A stretch of 64,000 bases of DNA from Aerococcus mictus (GCF_003286595.3 NZ_CP132985.1:372001-436000), one strand, 5' to 3'. Shown: positions 15,400 to 21,857, counted from the stretch's first letter. The notes: a model not told the origin generated them from the letters alone. Numbers and translations are program-made.

Positions 15400-15822
15400 A
15401 TTCAAGCAAAAGCTTATCTGAAGAAAATTAAACGGTTAGATCGTAGGTGCCATCATAAGGTTGACGAGCTAAACGAGCTTAGAAGCACGATAACGTCCAT
15501 TAGAGCGGTTGACTATACCCAAGAGTCCGTTAGTACCAGCAGAGAGAATAACGCTGATAAAGGCATTATGGCGCTTCTAACGCTAGAGGAAGATTTAAGC
15601 GAAGAGGTTAAAGAGTATTTTTCGTATAAAGGAAAAGCCCTCGATCTTATCAATCAATTAGACAAAGATAGTTATGTAGATATTCTTTACATGCGTTACT
15701 TTGAATATAAGGATTATAAAGAGATTGCTTACGACTTAGATCAAACCTATGAATGGACGATTAGACAACATGGCTATGCCTTGCAAGCTTTAGATGCTAT
15801 CATGCCGTCAGAAGAGAAATAA
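15400..15822 (+). CDS. ArpU/DUF1492-type late regulator, ATT start
   Basis: 140 residues. The C-terminal half (YVDILYMRYFEYKDYKEIAYDLDQTYEWTIRQHGYALQ) is the sigma-factor-like HTH of ArpU/DUF1492 proteins, which usually activate phage late operons. The first ATG is at 15568, but the family N-terminus (xQAKAYLKKIKRLDR) lies upstream in frame. The only well-placed initiator is ATT at 15400, 9 nt after AAAGGGG. No ATG, GTG or TTG precedes it in this frame before the stop at 15391. Starting at ATG 15568 would delete 56 conserved residues. Confidence 0.75.
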   Translation: MQAKAYLKKIKRLDRRCHHKVDELNELRSTITSIRAVDYTQESVSTSRENNADKGIMALLTLEEDLSEEVKEYFSYKGKALDLINQLDKDSYVDILYMRYFEYKDYKEIAYDLDQTYEWTIRQHGYALQALDAIMPSEEK

Positions 15823-15905
15823 GGGTGATTTTAGACGTTCTAACCCTTTGATAGTATAAATACCTTACGCTATAAATAAAAAGCGTTAAATGTACGTTAA
15901 ATATT

Positions 15906-15925
15906 AAAAAGCCCTATTCGAAATG
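15906..15925. terminator. left arm of a terminator split by the IS
   Basis: AAAAAGCCCTA (15906-15916) pairs with TAGGGCTTTT at 17713-17722. Removing the IS and one ATG copy restores a GC-stemmed hairpin with a short GAAAT-like loop and T runs on both sides. It would have been a bidirectional terminator between the late regulator and the leftward gene ending at 17726. Confidence 0.75.
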
Positions 15926-16178
15926 TGTAGTGACCCCCAAAAGTTGGACTAAGAATTCAACTTTTGGGGGTTATTTTTATGTCTAAATATTCATTAGAAT
16001 TTAAACTGAATTTAGTAGGAGACTATATTGCGAAAAAAGGAAGTTATCGAATGTGTAGTGACCCCCAAAAGTTGGACTAAGAATTCAACTTTTGGGGGTT
16101 ATTTTTATGTCTAAATATTCATTAGAATTTAAACTGAATTTAGTAGGAGACTATATTGCGAAAAAAGGAAGTTATCGA
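15923..16178 (+). repeat. 128-bp tandem duplication of the IS left end
   Basis: Positions 15923-16050 recur at 16051-16178. The unit contains the left inverted repeat, the region upstream of orfA and its first 24 codons. The junction reads TATCGA-ATG, where the outer flank reads TTCGAA-ATG, so short homology at TCGA could have mediated it. Confidence 0.9.
15979..16080 (+). pseudogene. truncated first copy of IS orfA
   Basis: The upstream copy of the IS left end starts orfA with the same MSKYSLEFKL residues but runs after 24 codons into the second inverted repeat and stops at 16080 (33 residues). It is a by-product of the duplication and cannot make a functional OrfA. Confidence 0.8.
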
Positions 16179-16643
16179 ACCTTAGCTAATAAAGCAGGAA
16201 TAGATCCTTCTATTTTACGAAGGTGGGTTAATAACTATTATGAATTTGGTGTAGATGGTTTAAAGAAAAGGCGGACTCAACAGGTTTATACTGTTGAATT
16301 CAAATTAAATGCGATAGAATTGTATGAAAGTACGGAAATGAGTTATCGCGAATTGGCCAATTCATTAAACATGAATAATCCAAGTCTAATCGCTAATTGG
16401 CGAAGAGCTTATCATGAAAGAGGACTTGATGGCCTTTCCGCGAGGAAAGGAAGGCCACCTAAAGTGTCTAAAAAGAAATCACAAATCAATCAAATAAAGG
16501 ATAGCAGCGAAACCAATCAGTTAAGTGAAGCAAAAATAAAGGAACTTGAACAACGGATTACGGATTTAGAAATTGAGAACAAATTTTTAAAAGGATTGAG
16601 GAGACGTGTGGCTCAAAGAGTCAAGCGAGAAAAGAAGAAATAG
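16107..16643 (+). CDS. IS150-type transposase OrfA
   Basis: 178 residues from ATG 16107 (MSKYSLEFKLNLVGDYI). Two successive helix-turn-helix units (about residues 3-50 and 58-105) bind the IS ends, and residues 130-165 form a leucine-zipper-like coiled coil for dimerisation. The end of the gene is A-rich (AAAAGAAGAAATAG), and the next frame continues in -1, so a fused OrfAB transposase by frameshifting is expected in this family. Confidence 0.92.
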   Translation: MSKYSLEFKLNLVGDYIAKKGSYRTLANKAGIDPSILRRWVNNYYEFGVDGLKKRRTQQVYTVEFKLNAIELYESTEMSYRELANSLNMNNPSLIANWRRAYHERGLDGLSARKGRPPKVSKKKSQINQIKDSSETNQLSEAKIKELEQRITDLEIENKFLKGLRRRVAQRVKREKKK

Positions 16644-17533
16644 TGACCGAAATCACACGTCTCCATGATGAAAAATATGCTTTAAAAGATATTCTTAGCG
16701 TTTTAAAGTTTCCTAAATCGACCTACTTTTATTGGAAAAATAAAGATGAGGAAATTGATAAGGATGCCGATTTAAAAGAGGAAATGAAAGACATCAGAGA
16801 AACCCATAAGGATTATGGTTATCGAAGAATGCGAGCTGAACTGCTTTCCCGTGGTTATAAGGTCAGTAAAAACAAAGTTCAACGCCTAATGAAAATTATG
16901 GGGATACAGGTCACTAGCTATACTAGAAAGACAAGAAAATATAATTCCTACAAAGGAACGATTGGAGAGATAGCGCCAAATCGTATCAACCGGCGGTTTG
17001 ATTCGACCATTCCTTATCAAAAAATAACAACAGACACAACAGAATTTAAATACTACTATGCCGATGATTCTGGGAATTATCAAACTGGAAAACTCTATTT
17101 AGATCCTTACATGGATCTATTTAATCGAGAAATTATTTCTTTTAAGATAACACATCAGCCTAATGGACAAAGCATGTTGGAGGGGCTACAAGCTGCCATT
17201 GAAGCAAGTAAATTATGTCCATACAGAAGAACCTTTCATTCTGATCAGGGCTGGGCCTATCAAATGAAAAGTTACACCCGGCTCTTGAAGGATCACCGAA
17301 TTTTTCAAAGTATGTCTCGTAAAGGAAATTGCTTAGATAATTCGCCAATGGAGAATTTCTTTAGTCTACTAAAACAAGAAGTCTACTATGGTCGGACTTA
17401 TCATTCCTTTGAAGAATTAGCACAAGCGATTGAAGATTTTATAATCTATTACAATGGTGAAAGAATCAAAGAAAAATTAGATTTTAGGAGTCCTATAGAA
17501 TTTCGTCTTCATCACGCTTCTTTCGCCGCTTAA
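16643..17533 (+). CDS. IS150-type transposase OrfB (DDE integrase core)
   Basis: 296 residues read from GTG 16643 in the -1 frame relative to OrfA. It has an N-terminal HTH_21-like region and an rve domain with the catalytic residues in TTDTTEF, FHSDQG and the DNSPMENFFSLLKQE block. It is complete, so the element may still be mobile. The frame is open upstream into orfA, as needed for an OrfAB fusion. Confidence 0.92.
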   Translation: MTEITRLHDEKYALKDILSVLKFPKSTYFYWKNKDEEIDKDADLKEEMKDIRETHKDYGYRRMRAELLSRGYKVSKNKVQRLMKIMGIQVTSYTRKTRKYNSYKGTIGEIAPNRINRRFDSTIPYQKITTDTTEFKYYYADDSGNYQTGKLYLDPYMDLFNREIISFKITHQPNGQSMLEGLQAAIEASKLCPYRRTFHSDQGWAYQMKSYTRLLKDHRIFQSMSRKGNCLDNSPMENFFSLLKQEVYYGRTYHSFEELAQAIEDFIIYYNGERIKEKLDFRSPIEFRLHHASFAA

Positions 17534-17707
17534 TGATTACACATAAACTTTAAACTTATCAAGAGCCGCTACGCTCTTCCTCTTGACAAGTTTAAATTTC
17601 TGAGTAAATGTGTCGGCAAGAAATAAGCAAGAACTGTAAGCAACAAAAAAGAGCTGGCCAAAGGCCAACTCACTATATATAAAGTCCAACTTATTGGGGT
17701 CACCATA

Positions 17708-17722
17708 ATGAGTAGGGCTTTT
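17708..17722. terminator. right arm of the IS-split terminator
   Basis: ATG (17708-17710) is the target duplication matching 15923-15925. TAGGGCTTTT (17713-17722) is the complement of the left arm at 15906-15916. Confidence 0.75.
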
Positions 17723-17725
17723 AGT

Positions 17726-17977
17726 TTAAACACAGTCGTTCAATTGTGTATATCCTAATTTACGTTTGATGAATCGATTAAGGTAATCATAAACAGCATT
17801 GGTTAAGGGCGCCGGGCTATATATTAAGCTTTCAAACCAGAAATGATTACTACCAGGATTTAATATAATTGCTAATATTCTTTCTTCATCTAATTCTTTT
17901 AAAGCTTGTTTGCTGATCTTGGTTGTTTCTTGCTTTAATAAATTTTCTACTTCAATAAGAATATTCTTTTGTTCCAT
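17726..17977 (-). CDS. hypothetical protein, last gene of the ardA operon
   Basis: 83 residues, helical N-terminus, no recognised domain. It is the promoter-distal gene of the leftward cluster that starts with ardA at 20295, 17 bp after the previous stop. The IS-split terminator lies directly beyond it. Confidence 0.6.
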   Translation of the reverse strand: MEQKNILIEVENLLKQETTKISKQALKELDEERILAIILNPGSNHFWFESLIYSPAPLTNAVYDYLNRFIKRKLGYTQLNDCV

Positions 17978-17994
17978 GTTTATTAACTCTTTTC

Positions 17995-18702
17995 TTATGA
18001 CGCTTTAAAGCTATATGTTTCGTGGATAATCTTTTCAACTTTAGGGAAAGCGTCAAAATAGGCGCTTTCCATGTTGTCGACTAGATAAACTTCTGTTTCG
18101 TCGTCCGTTACAAAGTTGCTTTCAATAGCTGTTTTTAGATCTTCATCGCTAGTTATGTAATTGTTCCATAGTGAATCCATTTCGTTTCCTTCTGAATTGT
18201 AAGCGATTAGGCCGTAGAAATTGGTTCCTTCCCATAGATCGTTTACATAGCTAATAGGCATATTGTCAAAGGTGATGAATGGGTTCCAATCTGAAAAACC
18301 TACAAGGCCATAACTTAACCCATTAGTCGCCGCTAAACCTTCACGGGTAAAGCCGTATTCTTCTAAGACGTCAACAAATTCTTGACTTTCAAAGTCGTAT
18401 AGGTCGCTTATTTCTCGTTCTAAATCTTCTTTTTCATAGCCTTCTGCTTTTAAGTAGGCCTTTAAAAATCGTTTCAAGTTGTCTTCATTGGATAGGTAGG
18501 GGTGTAAGTTTTTTAGATAGTTGAATAACATTTCTTCAGTAGTTAATTCAATGGCCTTGAAATCTTTTAACAAGCTTTGCCCTTGTTCTAAGATTTCCAT
18601 TATAGAAGGCTCATTGCTATCAAAGAAATAAACGTTTTCATAGCCGTTATAAAAAACAATATCATCATCGGTTACCATTTCAAAATATACTTGTTTAGTC
18701 AT
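17995..18702 (-). CDS. large acidic protein of the ardA operon
   Basis: 235 residues, strongly acidic (D and E outnumber K and R more than two to one), mostly soluble, with many aromatics. No catalytic motif is visible. ArdA in the same operon is a DNA mimic, so an acidic inhibitor of another host defence protein is a reasonable guess but unproven. It has a ribosome binding site (AAAGTAGGATAAA) and is separated from the gene upstream by 97 bp. Confidence 0.65.
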   Translation of the reverse strand: MTKQVYFEMVTDDDIVFYNGYENVYFFDSNEPSIMEILEQGQSLLKDFKAIELTTEEMLFNYLKNLHPYLSNEDNLKRFLKAYLKAEGYEKEDLEREISDLYDFESQEFVDVLEEYGFTREGLAATNGLSYGLVGFSDWNPFITFDNMPISYVNDLWEGTNFYGLIAYNSEGNEMDSLWNNYITSDEDLKTAIESNFVTDDETEVYLVDNMESAYFDAFPKVEKIIHETYSFKAS

Positions 18703-18799
18703 TTTTTATCCTACTTTCTATAATGTGTCAGGCTATTTCTTCAGTAAAGGGTGCCTATTTCCTTTAGACTAGGCTATTCACCTAGTTTCGAATTAGTTG

Positions 18800-19063
18800 T
18801 TAGTAATCAATAATTAAATTCCACCAGCTATAATCTAGATAGGTATCAAAAATGTATTCTAGTTCTTCTATGCTATCCGCTTCATTAATCAATTGATAGG
18901 CTTGTTTAATCTTATTCTTTTCTTGATCGTCAGCATTTTCATAGATCCAATTTGTCCATGCTTTGAAATTGGTTTCGTTTCTAAAGTAAGCTAGTACCGC
19001 TTGTTCAGTACCTCTTACAATTAACACCAAGTCGCCTTGGTTGTTTTCATATACGTTAAACAT
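18800..19063 (-). CDS. small acidic protein of the ardA operon
   Basis: 87 residues beginning MFNVYENNQGDLVLIV, acidic, with a C-terminal aromatic run (DYSWWNLIIDY). Preceded by AAAGGAG. The 97-bp gap downstream contains a short inverted repeat (ACTAGG/CCTAGT, 18768-18786). No domain recognised. Confidence 0.62.
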   Translation of the reverse strand: MFNVYENNQGDLVLIVRGTEQAVLAYFRNETNFKAWTNWIYENADDQEKNKIKQAYQLINEADSIEELEYIFDTYLDYSWWNLIIDY

Positions 19064-19096
19064 TTTAATTTCTCCTTTTATCTCATCGCTGGTGGT

Positions 19097-19423
19097 TTAA
19101 ACGGTTTCGCTTAACTTCAATTCCTTTTTATTGTTGTAAAAGGTAAAGATCGGACAAGACGGGTTAGGCTCTTTATAGGTATAGGTGTATAGATGCAAGC
19201 TACCCGTTACTAGCGACCACTCAAGCCAATCCATGATGGCTAATAAGTCTTTAGGTCTTGCATCTAGAACGTCTTCTTTTATGTAAAAAGGCGGTTCAGT
19301 ATCATCTTCAAAAGTTTCAATAAAGTAATTAATTAAATCGGTTTTAATTTGATCAAGGTTACCGTCTGAAATGATTGTGTCTTTTCGTCCGTACTGTTTT
19401 TCAATTGTTAATAAGTAGTTCAT
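19097..19423 (-). CDS. small acidic protein of the ardA operon
   Basis: 108 residues from the ATG at 19423, placed 7 nt after AAGGA; a longer start at 19447 is less well placed. It contains an acidic central helix region and a CPIFTFYNNKKEL tail. Function unknown; co-directional with ardA. Confidence 0.6.
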   Translation of the reverse strand: MNYLLTIEKQYGRKDTIISDGNLDQIKTDLINYFIETFEDDTEPPFYIKEDVLDARPKDLLAIMDWLEWSLVTGSLHLYTYTYKEPNPSCPIFTFYNNKKELKLSETV

Positions 19424-19465
19424 TATGAGTTCCTTCTTTCTTTCCACTGGTGGTGAGTGCTTATC

Positions 19466-19768
19466 TTATAAAGTAACTTCTGTTCCCGTGTATTCTTCTA
19501 AGTCGTAAATAATTAGGCTGATGAATGTTTTCATGTCATCAAGATCATTTATAGTGATTTGGTGCGGTTCGTCTAAGGCGATTAGGTCATAATCAACTAG
19601 CGAATCATATAGGGTTGTTCCGTCTATTTCATAGATAGAATCAGGTTTTTCTATATAACTTTCATGGTAAGTTTCTACCGATCCATCACTTTGGATCAGT
19701 AGATCTTTTTCCGGGTTAATGGCGATTTCATCAAAGGCGACTAGTAATTGACCTATTTTTAATTTCAT
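19466..19768 (-). CDS. small acidic protein of the ardA operon
   Basis: 100 residues, about 24 acidic against 5 basic residues. It begins MKLKIGQLLVAFDEIAI and has alternating beta-like stretches. No recognised domain. It is the gene immediately downstream of ardA, 20 bp away, with an AAAGAAGGAA binding site. The charge makes a DNA-mimic role possible. Confidence 0.62.
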   Translation of the reverse strand: MKLKIGQLLVAFDEIAINPEKDLLIQSDGSVETYHESYIEKPDSIYEIDGTTLYDSLVDYDLIALDEPHQITINDLDDMKTFISLIIYDLEEYTGTEVTL

Positions 19769-19788
19769 TTTTTTAGTTCCTTCTTTCT

Positions 19789-20295
19789 TTAAATATATTC
19801 ATTAACTAAGTTGTTTAATTGATCTTTGATAATATAATCGTTGTGTTTATCTGCTGAGTAACTAGATACACTTTCCAAATTTCCATATCCGTCAAAGGTG
19901 AAATAATCATCATTGAAATTGAAATCACCAAAGTGAACCATTCGAACGATATCCATTGGGGTAAATTCGTAAAGAATTTCATCAAGTTCATCCATGTCAT
20001 ACAAACGATCGTCAGGGTATTCTTCAAAGTATTGTTCTAATAACTCATACTCTTCAATGTCTTCAAGTTCGCAAGCTAAGTTATTTAAGCTTTCTAAGTT
20101 GGTATATTCGCCTATTTCAAAGGGTGCTTCATAATCGGTTATAAAATATTCTTCATAGTGTTCATTAATTCCGATCCGCTCAAAGCTTTCAGCGAGTTCA
20201 TCATCTGAAATTGGTAGGGTGATCCACTCGCCGATCAAGTAACCTTCATTGTATTTGCCTAAGTTCGTGAGATAAATTCTAATTTCTTGTTCCAT
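19789..20295 (-). CDS. ardA: ArdA antirestriction protein
   Basis: 168 residues and extremely acidic. It has the ArdA signature: IRIYLTNLGKYNEGYLIGEWITLP at the start, YEEYFITDYEAPFEI near residue 50, and an acidic C-terminal half with FGDFNFNDDYF. ArdA dimers mimic bent B-form DNA and inhibit type I restriction-modification enzymes. It is the first gene of the leftward operon and follows a consensus promoter with an operator in its spacer, so it is probably held off by the divergent HTH protein at 20549. Confidence 0.92.
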   Translation of the reverse strand: MEQEIRIYLTNLGKYNEGYLIGEWITLPISDDELAESFERIGINEHYEEYFITDYEAPFEIGEYTNLESLNNLACELEDIEEYELLEQYFEEYPDDRLYDMDELDEILYEFTPMDIVRMVHFGDFNFNDDYFTFDGYGNLESVSSYSADKHNDYIIKDQLNNLVNEYI

Positions 20296-20317
20296 TTTTA
20301 TAACCTCTTTCTAAATG

Positions 20318-20332
20318 CGTCTTATAAAGACG
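20318..20332. promoter_or_regulatory. operator 1 of the ardA/HTH module
   Basis: CGTCTTATAAAGACG is a palindrome in the ardA leader, about 23 bp before the start codon. It shares the GTCTTnnnAAGAC core with 20398-20410 and 20521-20533. Confidence 0.75.
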
Positions 20333-20350
20333 TCTAATCGTTGTATTTTT

Positions 20351-20377
20351 AGGGAGAAGCTTTTGGCTTATCTCCCT
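20351..20377 (-). other. leader hairpin of ardA mRNA
   Basis: AGGGAGA and TCTCCCT arms with an inner AAGC/GCTT pairing lie about 11 nt after the -10 box. On the transcribed strand A residues follow, not T residues, so it is not a terminator. The leader at 21083-21112 has the same placement and shape. Confidence 0.6.
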
Positions 20378-20387
20378 TACTGACTTT

Positions 20388-20417
20388 ACTATAACACGGC
20401 TTAATAAGACGTGTCAA
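20388..20417 (-). promoter_or_regulatory. ardA promoter
   Basis: On the minus strand, TTGACA (20417-20412), an 18-nt spacer and TATAGT (20393-20388) form a near-consensus promoter. The spacer contains the operator at 20398-20410. Confidence 0.85.
20398..20410. promoter_or_regulatory. operator 2 of the ardA/HTH module
   Basis: GGCTTAATAAGAC matches the GTCTTnnnAAGAC core with one change and lies between the -35 and -10 boxes of the ardA promoter, where binding would repress. Confidence 0.7.
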
Positions 20418-20520
20418 GGAATTTTAGAAAATATTTCTATCTTTTTTAATTTATTGTGTTAAAACCTTTATTATCAAGGCTTTACAATATAAAGGATATC
20501 TGATAATATTTATTAAAGTA

Positions 20521-20533
20521 GTCTTCTAAAGAC
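20521..20533. promoter_or_regulatory. operator 3 of the ardA/HTH module
   Basis: GTCTTCTAAAGAC lies just upstream of the ribosome binding site of the HTH gene at 20549 and downstream of its candidate promoter (TTTACA 20481-20486, TAATAT 20504-20509, 17-nt spacer). It suggests autoregulation. Confidence 0.72.
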
Positions 20534-20548
20534 GGGAGGGAGATTTAT

Positions 20549-20779
20549 ATGATGATAAATAAATCTGTTGTATCTGATAGACTTAGGGAATTAAGAAAGT
20601 CTAAAGGATACACTCAAAAGGAATTGGCTAACCTTCTTTCAGTTAGTTATGAAGGCGTTAATAATTGGGAAAGAGAAAAGACACTACCCAAACATGAAAT
20701 ACTAGCTAGGTTGGCCAGCTTGTATCAAGTATCTATCGATTACATACTTGGCCAAACCAACACTAGACAACGTTATTAA
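20549..20779 (+). CDS. XRE repressor 1, divergent from ardA
   Basis: 76 residues (or 75 from the second ATG), an HTH at about residues 10-62 (RLRELRKSKGYTQKELANLLSVSYEGVNNWE) and the tail ASLYQVSIDYILGQTNTRQRY. It is a clear paralogue of the protein at 21287. Three GTCTTnnnAAGAC sites surround it and the ardA promoter, so it most likely represses both itself and ardA. A strong GGGAGGGAG binding site precedes it. Confidence 0.85.
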   Translation: MMINKSVVSDRLRELRKSKGYTQKELANLLSVSYEGVNNWEREKTLPKHEILARLASLYQVSIDYILGQTNTRQRY

Positions 20780-20829
20780 TTATTGTTATGGTGTTAATGA
20801 ACCTTCTTAATTTAGAGGGGCTTCTCACC

Positions 20830-20867
20830 AAAGGCGCTTAGCATTATTTGCTAAGTGCCTTTTTTTA
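20830..20867. terminator. terminator after XRE repressor 1
   Basis: AAAGGC-G-CTTAGCA, a 5-nt loop, TGCTAAG-T-GCC and seven T residues. The small gene on the other strand ends inside the T run. Confidence 0.88.
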
Positions 20868-21029
20868 TTTGCTTGTTTTGATAACCCAAATAATATCCTC
20901 TTTTAACATATCGATTGTATAGTCGGGGTTGCTAGGATCAAGCGCTTCTTCTAAGCAATCGAATGCGTCTTCATATTCTCTTTCATCAATGTCTTTGAGT
21001 TGTTCAATTAATTGTTTTACTTGTTTCAT
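20865..21029 (-). CDS. 54-residue acidic protein divergent from XRE repressor 2
   Basis: ATG at 21029 with AGGAG 8-9 nt upstream. The product begins MKQVKQLIEQLKDIDEREYE, continues DAFDCLEEALDPSNPDY, and is acidic and helical. It occupies the position that ardA has in the neighbouring module: divergent from an XRE paralogue, behind a TTGACA promoter with an operator in the spacer. This placement suggests a second, very short counter-defence protein. No domain recognised. Confidence 0.7.
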   Translation of the reverse strand: MKQVKQLIEQLKDIDEREYEDAFDCLEEALDPSNPDYTIDMLKEDIIWVIKTSK

Positions 21030-21052
21030 TTTATATTCTCCTATCTTTATAT

Positions 21053-21065
21053 GTAATTTATTTAC
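21053..21065. promoter_or_regulatory. operator 1 of module 2
   Basis: GTAATTTATTTAC is a near-palindrome in the leader of the 54-residue gene, between the leader hairpin and the ribosome binding site. Confidence 0.6.
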
Positions 21066-21082
21066 ACTTAACGTTTATTTTT

Positions 21083-21112
21083 TTAAGGGCTGGCTTGTTT
21101 GCCGTCCCTTAA
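21083..21112 (-). other. leader hairpin of the 54-residue gene
   Basis: TTAAGGG/CCCTTAA arms with an inner GGC/GCC pairing, about 10 nt after the -10 box. A residues follow on the transcribed strand, so it is not a terminator. It parallels the ardA leader hairpin. Confidence 0.58.
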
Positions 21113-21121
21113 CTTGTCTTT

Positions 21122-21151
21122 ATAGTAACATGTAATTTAATTAACTGTCAA
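21122..21151 (-). promoter_or_regulatory. promoter of the 54-residue acidic gene
   Basis: TTGACA (21151-21146), an 18-nt spacer and TACTAT (21127-21122) on the minus strand. Operator 21132-21145 fills the spacer, exactly as at the ardA promoter. Confidence 0.78.
21132..21145. promoter_or_regulatory. operator 2 of module 2
   Basis: GTAATTTAATTAAC sits in the spacer of the leftward promoter at 21122-21151, sharing the GTAATTTAwTTA core. Confidence 0.6.
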
Positions 21152-21254
21152 GTGCTTTTGCGAATCTTTTTGAAATCATTTTTATTAAGTTGCGCGAATC
21201 CTTTTATATAAAGGCTTTAAATATATATTTTTTTATTGTATAGTATAATAAAGT

Positions 21255-21268
21255 GTATTTAAATTATA
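21255..21268. promoter_or_regulatory. operator 3 of module 2
   Basis: GTATTTAAATTATA lies just after a TATAAT box (21244-21249) and before the XRE repressor 2 binding site. It is a looser match, so the weakest of the three. Confidence 0.45.
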
Positions 21269-21286
21269 TGTAAAGGAGATGATAAG

Positions 21287-21523
21287 ATGGGCGATTTAAT
21301 TAATAAAAGCCTGGTTTCTGATCGGCTAAAAGAATTAAGACAAGGAAAGAATTATACTCAACAAGATGTAGCTGATATAATCGGCGTTGGCTATGAGTCG
21401 GCCAAATCTTGGGAAAACTCACGGGCACTACCAAGACATGAGCCGTTGGCCAAGTTAGCTAAGCTATACGGCGTTAGCATTGACTATATATTAGGTCAAA
21501 CAAATACTAAAGATAGGGTATAA
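21287..21523 (+). CDS. XRE repressor 2, paralogue of repressor 1
   Basis: 78 residues (MGDLINKSLVSDRLKELRQGK...). It aligns without gaps to repressor 1 across its length, including the shared tail LYGVSIDYILGQTNTKDR, with roughly half the residues identical. Recognition-helix residues differ (GYESAKSWENSR against SYEGVNNWEREK), matching the different operator sequence around it. It follows AAAGGAGATGATAAG and is followed after 13 bp by a RelB-like gene, probably in one operon. Confidence 0.85.
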   Translation: MGDLINKSLVSDRLKELRQGKNYTQQDVADIIGVGYESAKSWENSRALPRHEPLAKLAKLYGVSIDYILGQTNTKDRV

Positions 21524-21536
21524 GGGGGTGATCAGA

Positions 21537-21698
21537 TTGTCTAAAGAATCCGTTATTAGTGTTGAGATTGACGAGGATTTATTAAAAAGCGTTCAATCAA
21601 TTTTAGATGATCTAGGCCTTGACTTGGATACAGCTATCACAATGTACTTTAAAAAGGTTAACGCTTGCCAAGGTATTCCTTTTGATCTTAAGCTATAA
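21537..21698 (+). CDS. orphan RelB/DinJ-like antitoxin
   Basis: 53 residues from TTG 21537, with AAGGGGGTGATCA upstream. The protein has the RelB/DinJ layout: an N-terminal ribbon (SVISVEIDEDLLKSVQSIL), the DLGLDLDTAITMYFKKV helix pair and the GIPFDLKL tail. Such proteins neutralise RelE/YafQ-family mRNA interferases and repress their own operons. No toxin gene follows on either strand, so it is an orphan. It could block a host toxin or merely regulate. Confidence 0.75.
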   Translation: MSKESVISVEIDEDLLKSVQSILDDLGLDLDTAITMYFKKVNACQGIPFDLKL

Positions 21699-21714
21699 AA
21701 AAATAGCCTACTAT

Positions 21715-21739
21715 ACTTCTTATTAGGTTGTTCGTTCAT
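21715..21739 (-). pseudogene. remnant of a second ribbon-helix-helix gene
   Basis: From the CAT at 21737 the minus strand reads MNEQPNKK, matching the start of the intact gene at 22223 (MTEQPKKK), and its upstream DNA also matches. The frame then diverges into sequence antisense to the RelB-like gene. The body of this gene copy has been deleted. Confidence 0.6.
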
Positions 21740-21857
21740 TGGTTGTCACCTTTTCTATTTCAAAAAAATATGCCTAAAGGTAGGGACGTGACAATCCCTA
21801 TAAACTATGAGTATATCTAAACTTATTGGCTTTTTCTTTTATATTTATGATATAGTG

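Larger units (their letters stand above)
15926..17707 (+). mobile_element. IS3-family (IS150-type) insertion sequence
   Basis: The ends are inverted repeats: TGTAGTGACCCC at the left and TATGGTGACCCC (complement) at the right, extending into AAAAGTTGGAC/AATAAGTTGGAC. It is flanked by 3-bp ATG direct repeats. It carries orfA and orfB in the usual overlapping -1 arrangement, both intact. Two strong hairpins lie between orfB and the right end (arms near 17550/17580 and at 17650-17671). Without the 128-bp left-end duplication it would be about 1,654 bp. Confidence 0.9.

Noticed and set aside
20929..21135. 68-residue plus-strand frame
   Set aside because: It is antisense to the 54-residue minus-strand gene, which has a good ribosome binding site and promoter.
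21528..21760. RelE-type toxin next to the RelB-like gene
   Set aside because: All frames downstream of the antitoxin were read; none gives a toxin-sized protein, only the ribbon-helix-helix remnant.
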